Of a DNA stretch of 64,000 nucleotides, positions 34,492-45,942 are shown piece by piece. The stretch's first letter is position 1, and each line of letters starts with the position of its first letter. This stretch comes from Oidiodendron maius Zn. Taxonomy: Eukaryota; Ascomycota; Leotiomycetes; Myxotrichaceae. Both the position numbers and the translations under genes were made by a program. The stretch lies in assembly GCA_000827325.1 (NCBI GenBank), contig KN832883.1, positions 84,867 to 148,866 of the forward strand, read 5' to 3'. The notes under the pieces are model-generated. The model saw only the letters and a program-made list of their open reading frames with translations, ran no database searches and was not told where the DNA came from.

Positions 34492-35829
34492 CTACCGCAA
34501 ATCCCGCCGAGCCATCACCGCGCCCGTCAGAACCACGGCACTGCATACCATGGTCGTTCCCCCAAAGATCTGGGCATACAAAAAGTCACCGCCTCGTAGG
34601 TCGATCAATGCGCCCGCGATTGGTGGTCCCGTCAAGCACGCAAAGCTCACAATGGTAAAGATCATGCCAATACGGACACCCATCTTCTGCTTGTCCTTGG
34701 TCAAGCTCCCGACCCCCCCGACAAAGAGCGACTGCACTGCGTTCGCAAAGAAGCCGTATATGATGATCCATGCAAGCAGGCCATTGTAAGAGCGGACCAA
34801 AGCCCAGGTGTACAAGAGTATGCCGGAACTCAAGGTGACAGGAACAAGAACTAGGAGGACGTCCCCCACCCGGGTGGCAAGCCAGGCGGGGAAGATGCGG
34901 CCGGCGATCCCGATGCCGTTAATCGCCATGATGAGGTAGAAGGCTTTATCAGCGGGCACATGAATAACCTGGGATCCAAAGATCGAAATCTGAGCTGTGA
35001 TTAGCAGAGGATCAGAGAGGACGGGTCAGAGAGGGCGTACGTAGTAGTATGCAAAGTATAGGCCCCAAAGGCCTAGGAAGGTGCCGACGGCAAACAGGAG
35101 ATACGGCAGCTCCTTGAAAGCCGACCATTCTACGAGGGGGCCGCTCTTGCGGGCTAGTACACGGGGCCGAACGATGGCAAGCGTGACGGCCGAGTTGGCA
35201 ATAAACACGAAGCCCATGACACGGACGGTCCACTGCTCGCCCACGGATGGCAGGAGCTGCCTCGCAATGGCTGGGAAGACCATTCCGCCCGTCGCAGCGC
35301 CTGCTGCAGCAAAAGACACAGCCAGAGCTCGCATCCGGTCACCGAAGTAGGTGCTGATGAGTGAGATCATGGGGCAGAAGGTCAGTCCGTTCCCGATGCC
35401 CACACACACGCCCTGGGCCAGGAAGAGCTGCCAGTACGTCGTCGACTGGGCGGTAGTAAAGATTCCAATAATCTGGAGACCACAACCGATGGCTAGGGTC
35501 GTCCGCAAGTATCCCGCGTCCAGAGCACGGCCAGAGAAGGTGCCAATGGTGAAGACGAGGAAGAGCTGGATCGAGCCGACCCATGAGATGTCCGACTGGG
35601 ATCGGTTGAGCGCCGTGCGATAATAGGATTGAAATAGTCCCCACGATCCAATGTAGCCAAAGGTGTCGAAGATCATAAGGTGACCCGCGAGGACCTGGAG
35701 ATAGGATGTCCATCTTGATGGGGCCGCCGTGGACGGCGGGGGCAGGCTGGCGGGCGTTTCCCCGTCCTCCAGAAAGACGGGGACGATGTCCGCATCCGTC
35801 TTGTTCAGAGCCGATGATGTGTCGCTCAT
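34492..35829 (-). CDS. MFS transporter, monocarboxylate-permease type (copy A)
   Basis: Predicted plasma-membrane permease of the fungal monocarboxylate group, 428 residues. Exons 35829-35041 and 34989-34492 are joined over a 51-base intron, phase 0, giving LYFAYYYISIFGSQVIHVPADKAFYL. Twelve membrane segments fit. Family marks: FDTFGYIGSWGLFQSYY, SWVGSIQLFL, IGTFSGRALDAGYLRTT and LAVSFAAAGAATGGMVFPAIA. The ATG at 35829 opens an acidic cytosolic tail; an in-frame extension back to 36009 has no counterpart in the second copy. A close paralogue lies at 53270-54686 with the same intron position, so the two arose by duplication. As the outer gene of the isocyanide synthase region, export of the product is a reasonable guess, though uptake of a precursor is also possible. 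Confidence 0.88.
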
Positions 35830-37128
35830 CTTTGGTTTCTTTGTGTGCGTGCAGGGGGCCCAACGGTGTCGCTTTCCCCCGCGCCAAATGGCTGAGACGC
35901 CTTCTTCTAGCCAAATACTGTTTGCCAACGTCAGCGCCTTGGATTCTGTGAAGGAGCCAACGACAATATTCAACTGTGGAAGGTCCGTGGCTTGGATTGA
36001 CTCGGTCACAACTTGCCCCTCGCCAACTTGGTGCAGAAGAAAAGACGGGGGGGGAGAAAGTGGTCGGGAGATTTCAACCAGCGCTTGGAAGGTATCTGCT
36101 TATTCAGCAACACTGCACAAGCATGTTCAATCAAGAGCCTGTGAGGATGTTTCGAGACTAATACTTTGTCAACAGAATGGCACGATGAATGAAATGGTGG
36201 ACGATGGAGGGCAGGACTCCCAAGGCAGCAGTGGATGAGACAATTTGAGCAGGAAAAGCGGCATTTGGTTGCTATGGGACGAGTATGCAGCCCGCCAGAT
36301 TTGTGTAGGATGGTGCATCGCCTGCCACTTCCATCATCTCGACTGCATCTACGGGTTGCGGTGCCGTGACGAAGATTTCATCACCATGTCATGACGGTAA
36401 TGCCGGGGGAGAGACGTTGCCGGCGGGCAAGATTTCACACGTTCCGTCCCGTATCCGGGGTAAAGGCAATGTGGAGTCAATGTGATGGATGTCCGCTGCC
36501 GAATTCAATAATAGGCAAGGGCATGAACTATGGGATGGAACAATTAGCTTGGGGGGAGGGGGAAGAGGGGAACAAAATTCTTCGGACTTTTGGCAGCGCA
36601 GATCTCTCGCGGCACGGGACCGGGGCGGATGCGCTATTCCCTACACGGAGGAAGGCCGATATTGCTGTTCTGAGTCTAGCCACACACTCTCACACTCCTA
36701 ACCCTAAGAACAGCTTAAAAACAGACTGTATCACGCAATTGCTGATCACTAAGCCTAAGCTACATCTTGCTCTCGCATAGCGTACTAGTCCCCAATGCAG
36801 ACCCCTCTGCCCACTCCTTCCGCCTCCCTTCATTCCCATCTCGCCTCCAATCACCAACCAACCCTATTCAAGACCAACATGTGGTCGCACCATCCTTCCT
36901 CTTCTCCCCCCTCCCAAAATTAATTTTTGGCGCGTGCGAGCATTACATTCGCGTAAAATTCGTTCCCCCTACCCATTGCTGCTCGCCCATTCCGCAGTAG
37001 GGGAATTTCAGGGCCATGATCGTGTTCACGTCCTCCATTGCATGTTGGCGGTTCTCCTCCACCATGATATTTGTGCCTGTAGATGCGTTAGCAATGATTT
37101 ATTCATGAGCGGTGATCGATTCGCGGGC
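35830..37128. other. intergenic, nothing recognised
   Basis: A 1.3 kb gap upstream of MFS-A and downstream of the UstYa-like gene. Frames such as 36391-36780 lack family resemblance, and C/T-rich stretches occur near 36790-36920. Confidence 0.5.
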
Positions 37129-37767
37129 TCAGGGGTCCTGACAGTGTTCCGTATGAGTGTAGTTGCCGATGTACGAATCGACTGGCACGCCAGTCATCAG
37201 TGCCCGGTGCATTTTACGCCAGAGGAAACCGCAATGCCACAAGTGGTGCGACCAGGGCACATACATAGCCCGCTCGCCCTTCACCACCTCGGACCACGGT
37301 GCCTCTGACTTGCCCTCAGGGTCGTAGAAGAAGGGAAACTTGACATCCAGCTTATCGAACTCCTCAACGAGCTCCTGATCGTAGCATTCGGGCACCAGCC
37401 ACGAGAAACTGATGGTATCGAAGATGCATCCAAGTTTCCGGGCTTCCTCGGCCGTGCGGCCGCAGTACTTAACTCCCGGCTTTTCGATCACAGCGACATC
37501 GTGAGAACCATGGTAGCCATGGTACTCATGGCCTGGGCGAAAGTTCTTCACACTCCCATATGCATGGTCGCCACCGTAGACTTTGTTCGCGAGGATGAGG
37601 AGGCCAATGGTGGTCCCAACAGAGATCACGGCGGGGATCACCAAGAAGGCGAGGTCACGCTTGCGCATCCCCCCTCTGTAATATTGACGGGACTTCGCAT
37701 ACTGAATCCCGTCATCAGATGACGAGTCGTCGTGAGGAGCCGGGACGTAGTCAGATTTTAAAGACAT
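37129..37767 (-). CDS. UstYa-like (DUF3328-related) single-pass membrane protein
   Basis: 212 residues, single exon. One membrane segment at about 39-60 follows a short cytosolic tail with RKR before it, giving a lumenal C-terminal part. Two HxxHC motifs are present: HLWHC at 175-179 and HTEHC at 205-209, the pair that defines UstYa-type proteins, some of which oxidise peptide precursors in the secretory pathway. The rest is of the variant found widely in ascomycetes with YCGRTAEEARKLGCIFD and a DSYIGNYTHTEHC ending rather than the classical ustiloxin form. It lies on the same strand as the isocyanide synthase, 1.5 kb downstream of it. No repeat-bearing peptide precursor gene is visible nearby, so a role as a tailoring enzyme is inference. 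Confidence 0.8.
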   Translation of the reverse strand: MSLKSDYVPAPHDDSSSDDGIQYAKSRQYYRGGMRKRDLAFLVIPAVISVGTTIGLLILANKVYGGDHAYGSVKNFRPGHEYHGYHGSHDVAVIEKPGVKYCGRTAEEARKLGCIFDTISFSWLVPECYDQELVEEFDKLDVKFPFFYDPEGKSEAPWSEVVKGERAMYVPWSHHLWHCGFLWRKMHRALMTGVPVDSYIGNYTHTEHCQDP

Positions 37768-39305
37768 CGTGACGGATGGCGCGCAAGGAGGAGGCTATTC
37801 GTAACGAAAATGAGAGGCTATTAGAAGTGTAAAGGGAGTAAGATATTCGATAGCTCGTAGAGAATCGACGACAGAGAATGGATTTTGAAAAATAAGGTGG
37901 AAAATAGAGTGCACACCTGCTTAGAAACCAAGAAGTGCGCGCAGCCGATGACAGGGAATATGGGAGACAGGCCACCGCAATCTGTGGAAATCGATTGCGA
38001 GGGAGGTCACTAGAATCAGAGGTGTGCCCGCAAGGGCGGAAGAGCGGCACCGAGTTGGACCAAGGAAATGTTTTTTGATGGCCGAGGTGGCGGAGTGCTT
38101 GGTGATCAATCTGATGTCTTTGACAAAAGAACTCGAGACGGTGATGTCCGAAGTATTTTCATCGGCATCAGACGCTTGCGAGACATAGTGATGTCACCAT
38201 GGCCCCATCCTCTTTGTCCGGACTTTTGTCCCGCCTTCTTATACCTGGGAATGCTTCGGCATCGAGCCCACAGCTTGTCTGCTCGTGCTCACGTGCCGGA
38301 CGCCGTTTCCTGTCGCGTGGATAAAGTTGTCCGAGCGTAGCTTGAATCTGCATCTCATGGGATCCACATGGGGCCTTATGCATGGCCATCCAGGACTAAC
38401 AAACAGATCTATCCTCTCTCATACCCTGCTTCCGACAGACGACGAAAGGAATTTTGCGCGGTCGAGAGGCGGCTTGGCCACTATCAACGCTTGGTATGAT
38501 AGCGTGATGTACTCTCGCGGGACCATTCTAAAGAGCAAATCCAAGCCTACGATTCCCAGAAGGCCCGTCTCACCTTGGCTCACCCCAGCCACTATGATGC
38601 ATTTCGGCGTGGCAGCATGAGCTAGGAGAGATGGCCTATGTACCTCCTGCATCTAAATGCCTCCAATATAATATCTTTAGTGTTTTCACGTGCTATATTA
38701 ACCTCGCCTTTGAATTGCTTCTATTGAATCATGATGCTCTCTTAACTTTAGCCTTAGTATCTCATAACGTTAGGATATCACGTGCTCAAGTGCTGATAGA
38801 AGTTACAACTAAGGATTTTATTTTCCGTCCTAAGATAGTCCATGTGTGCCTGAGGCCCTGTATGGTCATCCTTTTAGCACTACTTCCCCCTGAGTAATCG
38901 TACTTGCACATTCTCTGCTACTGTGACAAATGTTGCCTGGTCAATAAAGGAGAACGAAAGGAGGTTTTCTGAGTATTTATATAGTACACAGACCAAAATA
39001 TTTTTCACTATCAGTTAGAATAAGCTGAGCCACAGAATGGGAAATATACGGTGAGAGGAGAGGGAGAAAGGGAGGGGGCCGTGATCACTCTATTCCCATG
39101 CAATAGACTGTATTTATCAATTTGCCGACTTTAAAATTAAAATAAATAGCCTTTGAAAAGCACGGTTTATAGGTTTTGACGGATATGGCTTACGCATTGC
39201 ATGAACATTTACATTCTGAACACATGCTTAAATTGCGATAGAATTGCGCACTTCCTATGATACGCTACAGTTTGAACCAACACCTGCAAGTAAAGTCATG
39301 ATTTT
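37768..39305. other. intergenic, nothing recognised
   Basis: A 1.5 kb gap between the synthase and the UstYa-like gene. I looked for a small secreted precursor with repeated cores and basic cleavage sites and found none. The stretch around 38640-38900 is AT-rich. Confidence 0.5.
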
Positions 39306-40921
39306 TCAAGTGGAAAAGCCAACCGTAATTACTGGACTGAAACCCTTCCCTAGCTCCTTCAACTTATTCATTTCTTCCTTGCCTAACTTGGGCGGCTCCT
39401 GGCCTTCAACAACTTTCGCTCTTACAATGACGGTCTTGGGATAGGCAAACTCGAATTCAACCCCGTCCCAATTCCACACCTCGGATCGGTCACGGAAAAA
39501 GTATGGGCGTCCCTTCTGTTCGACGACGTCGTGCGAGTCGATGAGAGAGGACTTGTGCGCTGTGCGGAATTCGCCTTTGGCCGTCACCGCAATGCAGCAA
39601 TGCCACGGGGTCATGGAAAAGTGATTGGGTTGGGGAACAAGTGGAAAGGCGAGCTTGGTCAGACCAGTGGATCGATGGATGGAGAGCCGCACATAATCCG
39701 GCAGCGCAACCTCGATGGCGCGAGCAAATGCCTGTATATCCTTAGTATGGGGATACGTAACATCATTGGAATAAACTGAGAAGAGTGCAACCATACCTTG
39801 CCCCGGGTGATCATGTCCTGCGCGACTTGTTTGACGACACGCCTGTACTCATTTTTCCCTACCACGCCCTCGGTAATGGGGCTATGTCTATCTCCCGGTC
39901 AGTCAGAACATTGCAGCCCATGGGAATGTCCATACCGCAAGTCTTTAGACAAGAACTTCAAATAACCACAGTAGGTCAAGCTGATATCACGGTCCTGCTC
40001 AATAGCCTCGGTGGCAATAAAAGTCGGATCCAGGTACCGCTCCACCAGCGTCTCACGAATATTACCCACCGACTCGAGGTACTCATCCTTTGTCATGTGG
40101 GCTTTATCGGTGAGGCCGAGTAAGTTCATGATGCGAATGAAGCTGAGATTATGATACTCCTTTGCTTCGGCCATCCGCCGCAGTGCAGCGCCGTAATGAA
40201 ACACCTCTTCGTCGGAGATACCCAGAAGATCGTTATAGACCAATCCATCAGAGGTAATGGTAACGTGGGCACCCGGTGGGTAGATGGCCTGGATATCCTC
40301 ACATAGATTGTTAAGACGGGCCAGGGCCAGCTCTTCTCCCAGATCCGGAAGCGCACCTAAGACCTTCTCCACCTTGTTGACGCTCTTCCAAGGAAATGCA
40401 GGAAGCACCAGGGGGACCTGCACCTTGTTCTTAACGGCCTTTCGAACGCGGGGCTCGAAAGTCATGTAGCCCAGCCAGAGGTTCCCCGAACTGTTCTCCT
40501 CGTTCTGCCCATAACTCTCAATAATCGACATGATCCGCGTCGTGATATCCGCCGTGGGCTTGAGGGCACCCGGATGGACCAACGACTTCTGAGATTCAGG
40601 CTTGATTTCTGCTTGGGCTGGCTTGATTTTCGGCGACAATAAGAGACTGGCACTGACATCACTGGCATTATAATCCCGTGACTGGACGGACGAGACCGAC
40701 TCGGCTGATGACAATGAGGAGTCGGGATCCTCGATCACGGCCGTTGCTGGTTGGGGAAGCAGAGAGACCTTCCATTTCTTCAGGTCTTCAACCTGACTCT
40801 CAAGTAAACGCAGTCGACTATCTCTGTCCTGGTAGGCGCCCGTCACGTCGCTGGGGAGAAGGTTTCCATCTGCGACGTCGACGATATTGATAGCAATAAG
40901 CTTGGATGACAGCACTGACAT
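39306..40921 (-). CDS. isocyanide synthase, DIT1/PvcA family
   Basis: Enzymes of this family (PF05141) turn the amino group of an amino acid such as tyrosine, tryptophan or valine into an isonitrile using ribulose 5-phosphate. Three exons, 40921-39936, 39887-39797 and 39731-39306, give 500 residues. The 48-base intron has a GTATGG donor, CTGAC branch and TAG end and removes an in-frame TGA; the 65-base intron ends ACAG. The catalytic domain covers about 125-480: FPWKSVNKVEKVLGALPD (176-193), ITSDGLVYNDLLGISDEEVFHYG (222 on), YCGYLKFLSKDLR, then YVRLSIH (372-378) and MTPWHCC (399-405). The first 120 residues are a low-complexity N-terminal extension with a short coiled segment. No dioxygenase, NRPS or P450 domain is fused, so it is the stand-alone type. 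Confidence 0.88.
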
Positions 40922-41926
40922 GATGTTAGATTTAGATTTCAAGTGAGCGAATCAATATCAACGAGATGTGCGGATCTGAGAATTAGAACACTTCATAAGG
41001 CTTATATGTCGAGACTTTTCGCTGTGATTTCGAGACGACAGAATAAGTCCTGATACTTTTGGACATGTGAGGCGGGAATGAAGTCCGAAGTATATTGCGG
41101 CTCGGAATTTTTGCCCTTCAGAGGGCATGACACCAACTTCCGATGTTTGAATCGTGCTTGGGAGTGTAATCGAAGGCATGCATGGCGCCGAGTTCAAAGT
41201 CCGAACTTCACTATTTATGTCATCTTCTTTCTCACGGCGGTGCGTCCTGCGATGCTGTATGGAAATATCCAAATGGGAATTCAAAGCATGAACTCGGACA
41301 TCTTTCAGTTTGGCTTAAGCCTTGTGCGGCATTACTGAGCTTGGAATCATTAGCAGCATCTATGTTGATTCATATCATCGATGAAATGTTGACCAATAAG
41401 CTATACCTCTCCTCTAGACTATCTTCAAATTTAATGTCCTACACAGTTCAAGTGTAGTCTCGTGATATAGCACGACTACTCTCTTCGTTTGCTACGATTA
41501 CGATGTAAACATGTTTGCAGCTTGTGGTACCCCATTCTCTTCCATTTACGATTGCGGCTTGCTTAGTGGACATTCATCAATGGTACAGCGGGTTGTCAAA
41601 CTTGATTCGATACTCTCATGGCTTGCCACTTGCATCCACCCCCCCTGGCTTTTGGATATCATACGGTACATTTACAGAACATTTGACTTTCGCCTACTTC
41701 TCAAGAATGAGAGACTATCCGCTTAAGATTATGATGCTAGGGTTGAAAAAGGGACAATATGATGCTTCTAGATACATATCAGGTAGCTATAAGAGCTCTA
41801 TCGATGTCCTTTGGACAAAAACAGATCTTAGTCCCAAATGAGTCGTCTATCCGTCCCGGCGCACCGGTTTTAATATCCAGTACATTTGGCTCCCACCCAA
41901 CTGCCATTTCAGGAGCCTTTCCTATG
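40922..41926. other. intergenic, synthase promoter
   Basis: A 1.0 kb gap upstream of the synthase. No gene recognised. Several frames around 41080-41840 have no family resemblance. Confidence 0.5.
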
Positions 41927-42736
41927 CTATCCATCCTTGCTTTGAAGCAAGTCTAGGGCGTCTTGCAGATTATTCTTGACTTTTTTGATGACCTCTTGGT
42001 AATAATGCAGAGTAACTTCGCCCATCGGCTTCGCCTTTCTACTTTCTGGGCCCAAAAGGTTCTCCAACTCGGCCATGCTCTGTAAAGACCGCTCGATCTC
42101 GGCGCATAAGACCAGCTTACACGTATCCTCGTCGAGCACCGCCCCCGTCTCAAAGCTACCGACACGACAACGAAATGTCCGTTCGTCTAATGCAAACGCC
42201 TCTTGCGGAGCCGAGGCGAGTTCTCTGTAGTAGGCCGAGGTGCGACGCAGAGCCGTGACACAGAGGGTCGTGATCAGGAATTCTTCGCACTTTTGGCATT
42301 GAGGATACCGCTCACAGGCCTCAATCACTCGGCGCGAGAGCGTGACGAGGTTCTTAAAGCCGGGCTTGCTTGCGGTATAGCGCTCGAGTTGCTCACTCAC
42401 TAGAAGAATCTCACGAAGGCAGGCACAGTCCAGTCCTTGGCTAGATTTCTCGGATGAATCGGTCAGCGCCTGGCCTTCTAAAAAAGCCGAGGGGGGGTGA
42501 CTGTAATGGAAAGAGGGCGCTGGCATCGCAGGATTGGAGCACATAGGTTGATAAGCATCGCGAGACAACGGGTGTTCAGTCCAGGGCAGAGTGGCAGCAC
42601 TACAATTATTGAACTCGGCCGGAAAGGGGGAGGAAGGATGGGTTCCGCACATGCAATCTGGCATGCCGCTGTTGGGACACAGTATGGTATATGGGAGCGT
42701 GTCCAAACCCGAATCATGTTGCGTGAACAAGTCCAT
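41927..42736 (-). CDS. AflR-C-terminal-like regulator without zinc cluster (copy A)
   Basis: 269 residues, single exon, no recognised enzymatic motif. It starts MDLFTQHDSGLDTLPYTILC, then a Pro/Ser-rich part, and from about residue 110 a cysteine-bearing helical domain: CACLREILLVSEQLERYTAS, CQKCEEFLITTLCVTALRR and DTCKLVLCAEIERS. This pattern resembles the regulatory domain of AflR-type Zn2Cys6 proteins (PF08493) such as the two next door, but the DNA-binding cluster is missing. I start at 42736 because the paralogue at 49257 has a stop just upstream of the matching ATG; an in-frame ATG at 42883 would add 49 residues. It may act as a partner of a zinc-cluster regulator; that role is inference. 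The frame is intact. Confidence 0.72.
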   Translation of the reverse strand: MDLFTQHDSGLDTLPYTILCPNSGMPDCMCGTHPSSPFPAEFNNCSAATLPWTEHPLSRDAYQPMCSNPAMPAPSFHYSHPPSAFLEGQALTDSSEKSSQGLDCACLREILLVSEQLERYTASKPGFKNLVTLSRRVIEACERYPQCQKCEEFLITTLCVTALRRTSAYYRELASAPQEAFALDERTFRCRVGSFETGAVLDEDTCKLVLCAEIERSLQSMAELENLLGPESRKAKPMGEVTLHYYQEVIKKVKNNLQDALDLLQSKDG

Positions 42737-44849
42737 GACGATGAGGAATGGCACGGTGTGGGAGGGAGATTTGACGGCGGATTCATCGCCAAACGTCCCG
42801 GAGATCTGTTTTAACAGACTCCCCTTCCACGGCCCGCCCACACAGGAGTCTCCGCTGATGCAATGTTGCTTGCGGCGCGGCATTTAAAATTGCATCCTGC
42901 GTAATGACAGGGAGGAAAATCCCTGGACAAAATGCCACGCGAGGATCCGCCAATGAACCCGCTCGTTCTCGCCATTGCGCCATGCATCAGTCATGTTCGA
43001 GGAAAGGAGGAAGGTGGAGAGAAAGATGACAGGTGGGTTTGCTCTCGGCCGGACCTACAAGAAGTTTGCTCAGCCTTGTACAACGTACCATGGCCAATCA
43101 GACATGATCGTCGGATGTGTGTACCCAAATATGCCTGTACCACGGCACCCGGGGGGCGGGGGCGGGGGGGCGCAGCAGATCTAACTGAGCACAGCTGAGC
43201 ATTCAGCTAGGGTACTGTAGCTAAGAGGGGCGAGGCAAAGCAAGTGTGCCCGGAAAGGGGAAGGCGGCGGCGGCCCGGAGTTGACTTGCCCGGAGCCTAT
43301 TTCTACGTCCATCGGACCCAGCATTTGAGTGTGGATTTTATGCCAGGTGACTTCAGCATTTCGCCTTCTTGCCGACCGGACTGGAACGTGATGATGCAGA
43401 TTCCATGTTCCTTCTGAGCGGCGTGGTTTATAAATCCACAGGGAAACTCAGTGGGAGTATGTCTCGACCCCGCCTTACAGCATATGCAAGCCCTCGGCCG
43501 GGGCATCGTCTTCCTGGACGGCAACCACCAAGGGCGGGAATGACCTCGACGCCCATTTTCGTGGCACGGAAAACGGGACATATTCCATGCACTGCCTTGC
43601 CGGATACTGCACGTGATGTCGTCCCTTTGAGAGCCCCAAGTTCAGACAAAACCAAGATGGATAGATATGGTAAAGAGGCAGCCAATACTTTGTCCCATTA
43701 CACTCCGAATGTCGAGGTAATATGGGAAAGGTGGTTGGGACTCGTGGGCCCAAATGCCATCCTTCGCTCTAGAATGCGGCGGCATACACCCCGGTCCTCA
43801 AAGGTTTGGCTTAGGCTCCGCAGCTGACATTTCGGCCTTTCCGGAAGGTCAGACACTAGGTGCCACCCAACAATGAACCCCCTCGCGATGTTTTATGATG
43901 TCGATATCATCGTCCGGCCTGCCTAACATTTCCAAAATGTCTACCAGGCTACAAGCGGCGGGTCGCCGATGACTCGCCCATCCACGAAGAAGAGTTAGCA
44001 TGCCTTCTTCTCACACGTAGACTAGCAACCTTAGTCATACCTGATACGTGATCAGGATGATGTATGCGTCGCCAGTCATGAAGTTCCACCACAACAGGGA
44101 TCACAGATTCAAAATAGTTGGCCAGCGTGCGAGTTGCTCTTCCAGTCTCGGAAACACATATCCACGTCGCACCGGAGAAGAAGTTCAGACTGTGGCAGGC
44201 TCGGGCAATTACCTTTGCTTACTGTCGCTGCGAACTAATTGTCATTTTATGCTTGCTCCAAGAAAGCCGTGATAACCAGCACAGTGGGCGCAAGAGGCAA
44301 GCTCGGTGAATGAGCGTGCTGTACAAGCAGACACGTCTAGCCTAGCCCGCCTAAAACATTAGAAAGCCAGCACCGAAGCCACAGCTAACAACTTTCTAGG
44401 GGGAATGAATCATATTGCCTGCCGTGAGACTTGCCAGAACCTCTCAGGCCAACAAGTCCTATCAGTTGCGGGGGGCGGGTATGTGCCAGACAGAATCTCA
44501 CACGTAGGTGGATCGTGTCTGTCATTGATTTTGTCTAGCTTGGTACAGGGGCCGTGATAGTCCGTTCGGACTTGTGTCGGACCGAAGTTGCAATATCGGA
44601 CGGTCAAGAATCTTATGACGCCGGGAAAGTTGGACAATTGTTTGTTGATCTATATGCAGGTCATTTAAATTCCTCAAATAGTCTGGCCTACAAATAACCC
44701 AACCTCTCAATGAAGAAATCCGGCTTGGCACAGATTGTTAGGTGGCATGTGTCTCGATATCTTAAGATATTAAATATAACCATTTTAAGAAATAAATTAA
44801 TAACATTGACAGCTTTAAGCGTATCACCGCTTCGAACCAGGCATTATCA
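42737..44849. other. long intergenic region
   Basis: About 2.1 kb without a supported gene. The frame at 43369-43827 on the plus strand and its antisense partners have no family resemblance. A G-rich run lies near 43150-43170. Confidence 0.5.
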
Positions 44850-45942
44850 TTAAGGATGCCATTCTTTAAATTGCTCTATCAAAGCCAAGCTTAATTGTCT
44901 TAATGCCGTCCCTACGTTTTGATCTATACCGTTCACTTCATTCATAAGAACCTGCTCAAATGCTATAAATACCCTTATTCCAGCCTGTATCTCTGTCCTA
45001 ATGATTGCGTCAATAATTCTTCCCTGCAGGCCCTCGTTGACCTCGAGCTCGCTAATAGTCACAGTGCCTGCCTCTATATTCACGCGAGCAACGGCATACT
45101 CTTGGCCATGATGTGCTAGTTTTGGGGACAGGAGAATGTGCCTCGACAACAATTTTTTGGCAGCAAGACAGAGCACTATGCATTAATGACAACAACAAGA
45201 GAATTCCCGAACTGTCGCGACACGTGTGGCAACTAAGACTTTGCTCACACAAAAGGATGCTCTTGCGCGCCATGGCGAGGGAGCGATCTAGATAGACATT
45301 TGACTGATGCTGGGTGGCTTGGTGTAGAACAGAGAGTATATACAAGCTATTAGGGTTACAGGCGCAGGAATCCTTAGTCAGATCTGCTGTGATGGGTTGA
45401 AAGTCAGGGACAGGCCTGGTCTCTGTGGGAATATCTTTTGGCGTAGAGAGGCATTGGATGTTGCTCAAGGGCTCGAAGGGGTAATTGCCAAAGGGATCAT
45501 TGGGGTCAAGAACATCGGAGACTGGCGATGTTCGCCTGGAGCCAGAGATTGACCTTTTCGTGGAGTCCGTAATGGCATCCCCTACGCCTCTCTGACTGCC
45601 TTTGATGGCCATATGGCCCGGGGACGGCTTCGCTTGTAGTACATCTAATGCCGTTGAATTGTGAGGCGTAAGGACCCGTGGCGTGAGCTCAACAGTCTGG
45701 CTGTGCTTCGCCCTATAGCTGGCAGTCGGGGTCCTCAAATTCTTGTTTTTCCGGCCTCGCGGTTTCCCGATGGGTTTTCCTGTGCTGAAGGTACAAGGAC
45801 TCCCCAGATGGCTGCACCGCTCGCAGCGGGGCAACTCGCGGGTTCATCGAAACTTGCATCGATGACACTGATCGTATGCCACGCGAGCAAGTTTTGCATT
45901 TTCGGAAGGATTGGATGGGTTGGAAGCGTGCGACATCGACAT
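44850..45942 (-). pseudogene. AflR-like Zn2Cys6 regulator, inactivated (copy A)
   Basis: Paralogue of the intact gene at 50869-52007. It starts MSMSHASNPSNPSENAKLARVA, and then the zinc cluster is damaged: the first Cys is Tyr, and the third zinc Cys is a TGA (complement of 45844-45846). The cluster region downstream, LPRCERCSHLGSPCTFSTG, is still readable. The 53-base intron of the intact copy has lost its acceptor here (CAA for CAG, near 45660). The C-terminal domain is shifted in frame near 45130, between MHSALSCCQKIVVEAH and ILLSPKLAHHGQEYAV, and then runs to LSLALIEQFKEWHP. Translation from the internal Met at the cluster could not give a working finger. I infer loss of function after the duplication. 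Confidence 0.8.

Noticed and set aside
34295-34789. 164-residue plus-strand frame
   Set aside because: It is the antisense shadow of the second exon of MFS-A.
36391-36780. 129-residue plus-strand frame
   Set aside because: No family resemblance, and it lies in a C/T-rich promoter-like stretch.
39888-39935. Premature stop in the isocyanide synthase
   Set aside because: The TGA lies within a 48-base intron with GTATGG donor, CTGAC branch and TAG acceptor that keeps the frame.
43369-43827. 152-residue plus-strand frame
   Set aside because: No family resemblance and competing frames on the other strand; composition alone does not support it.
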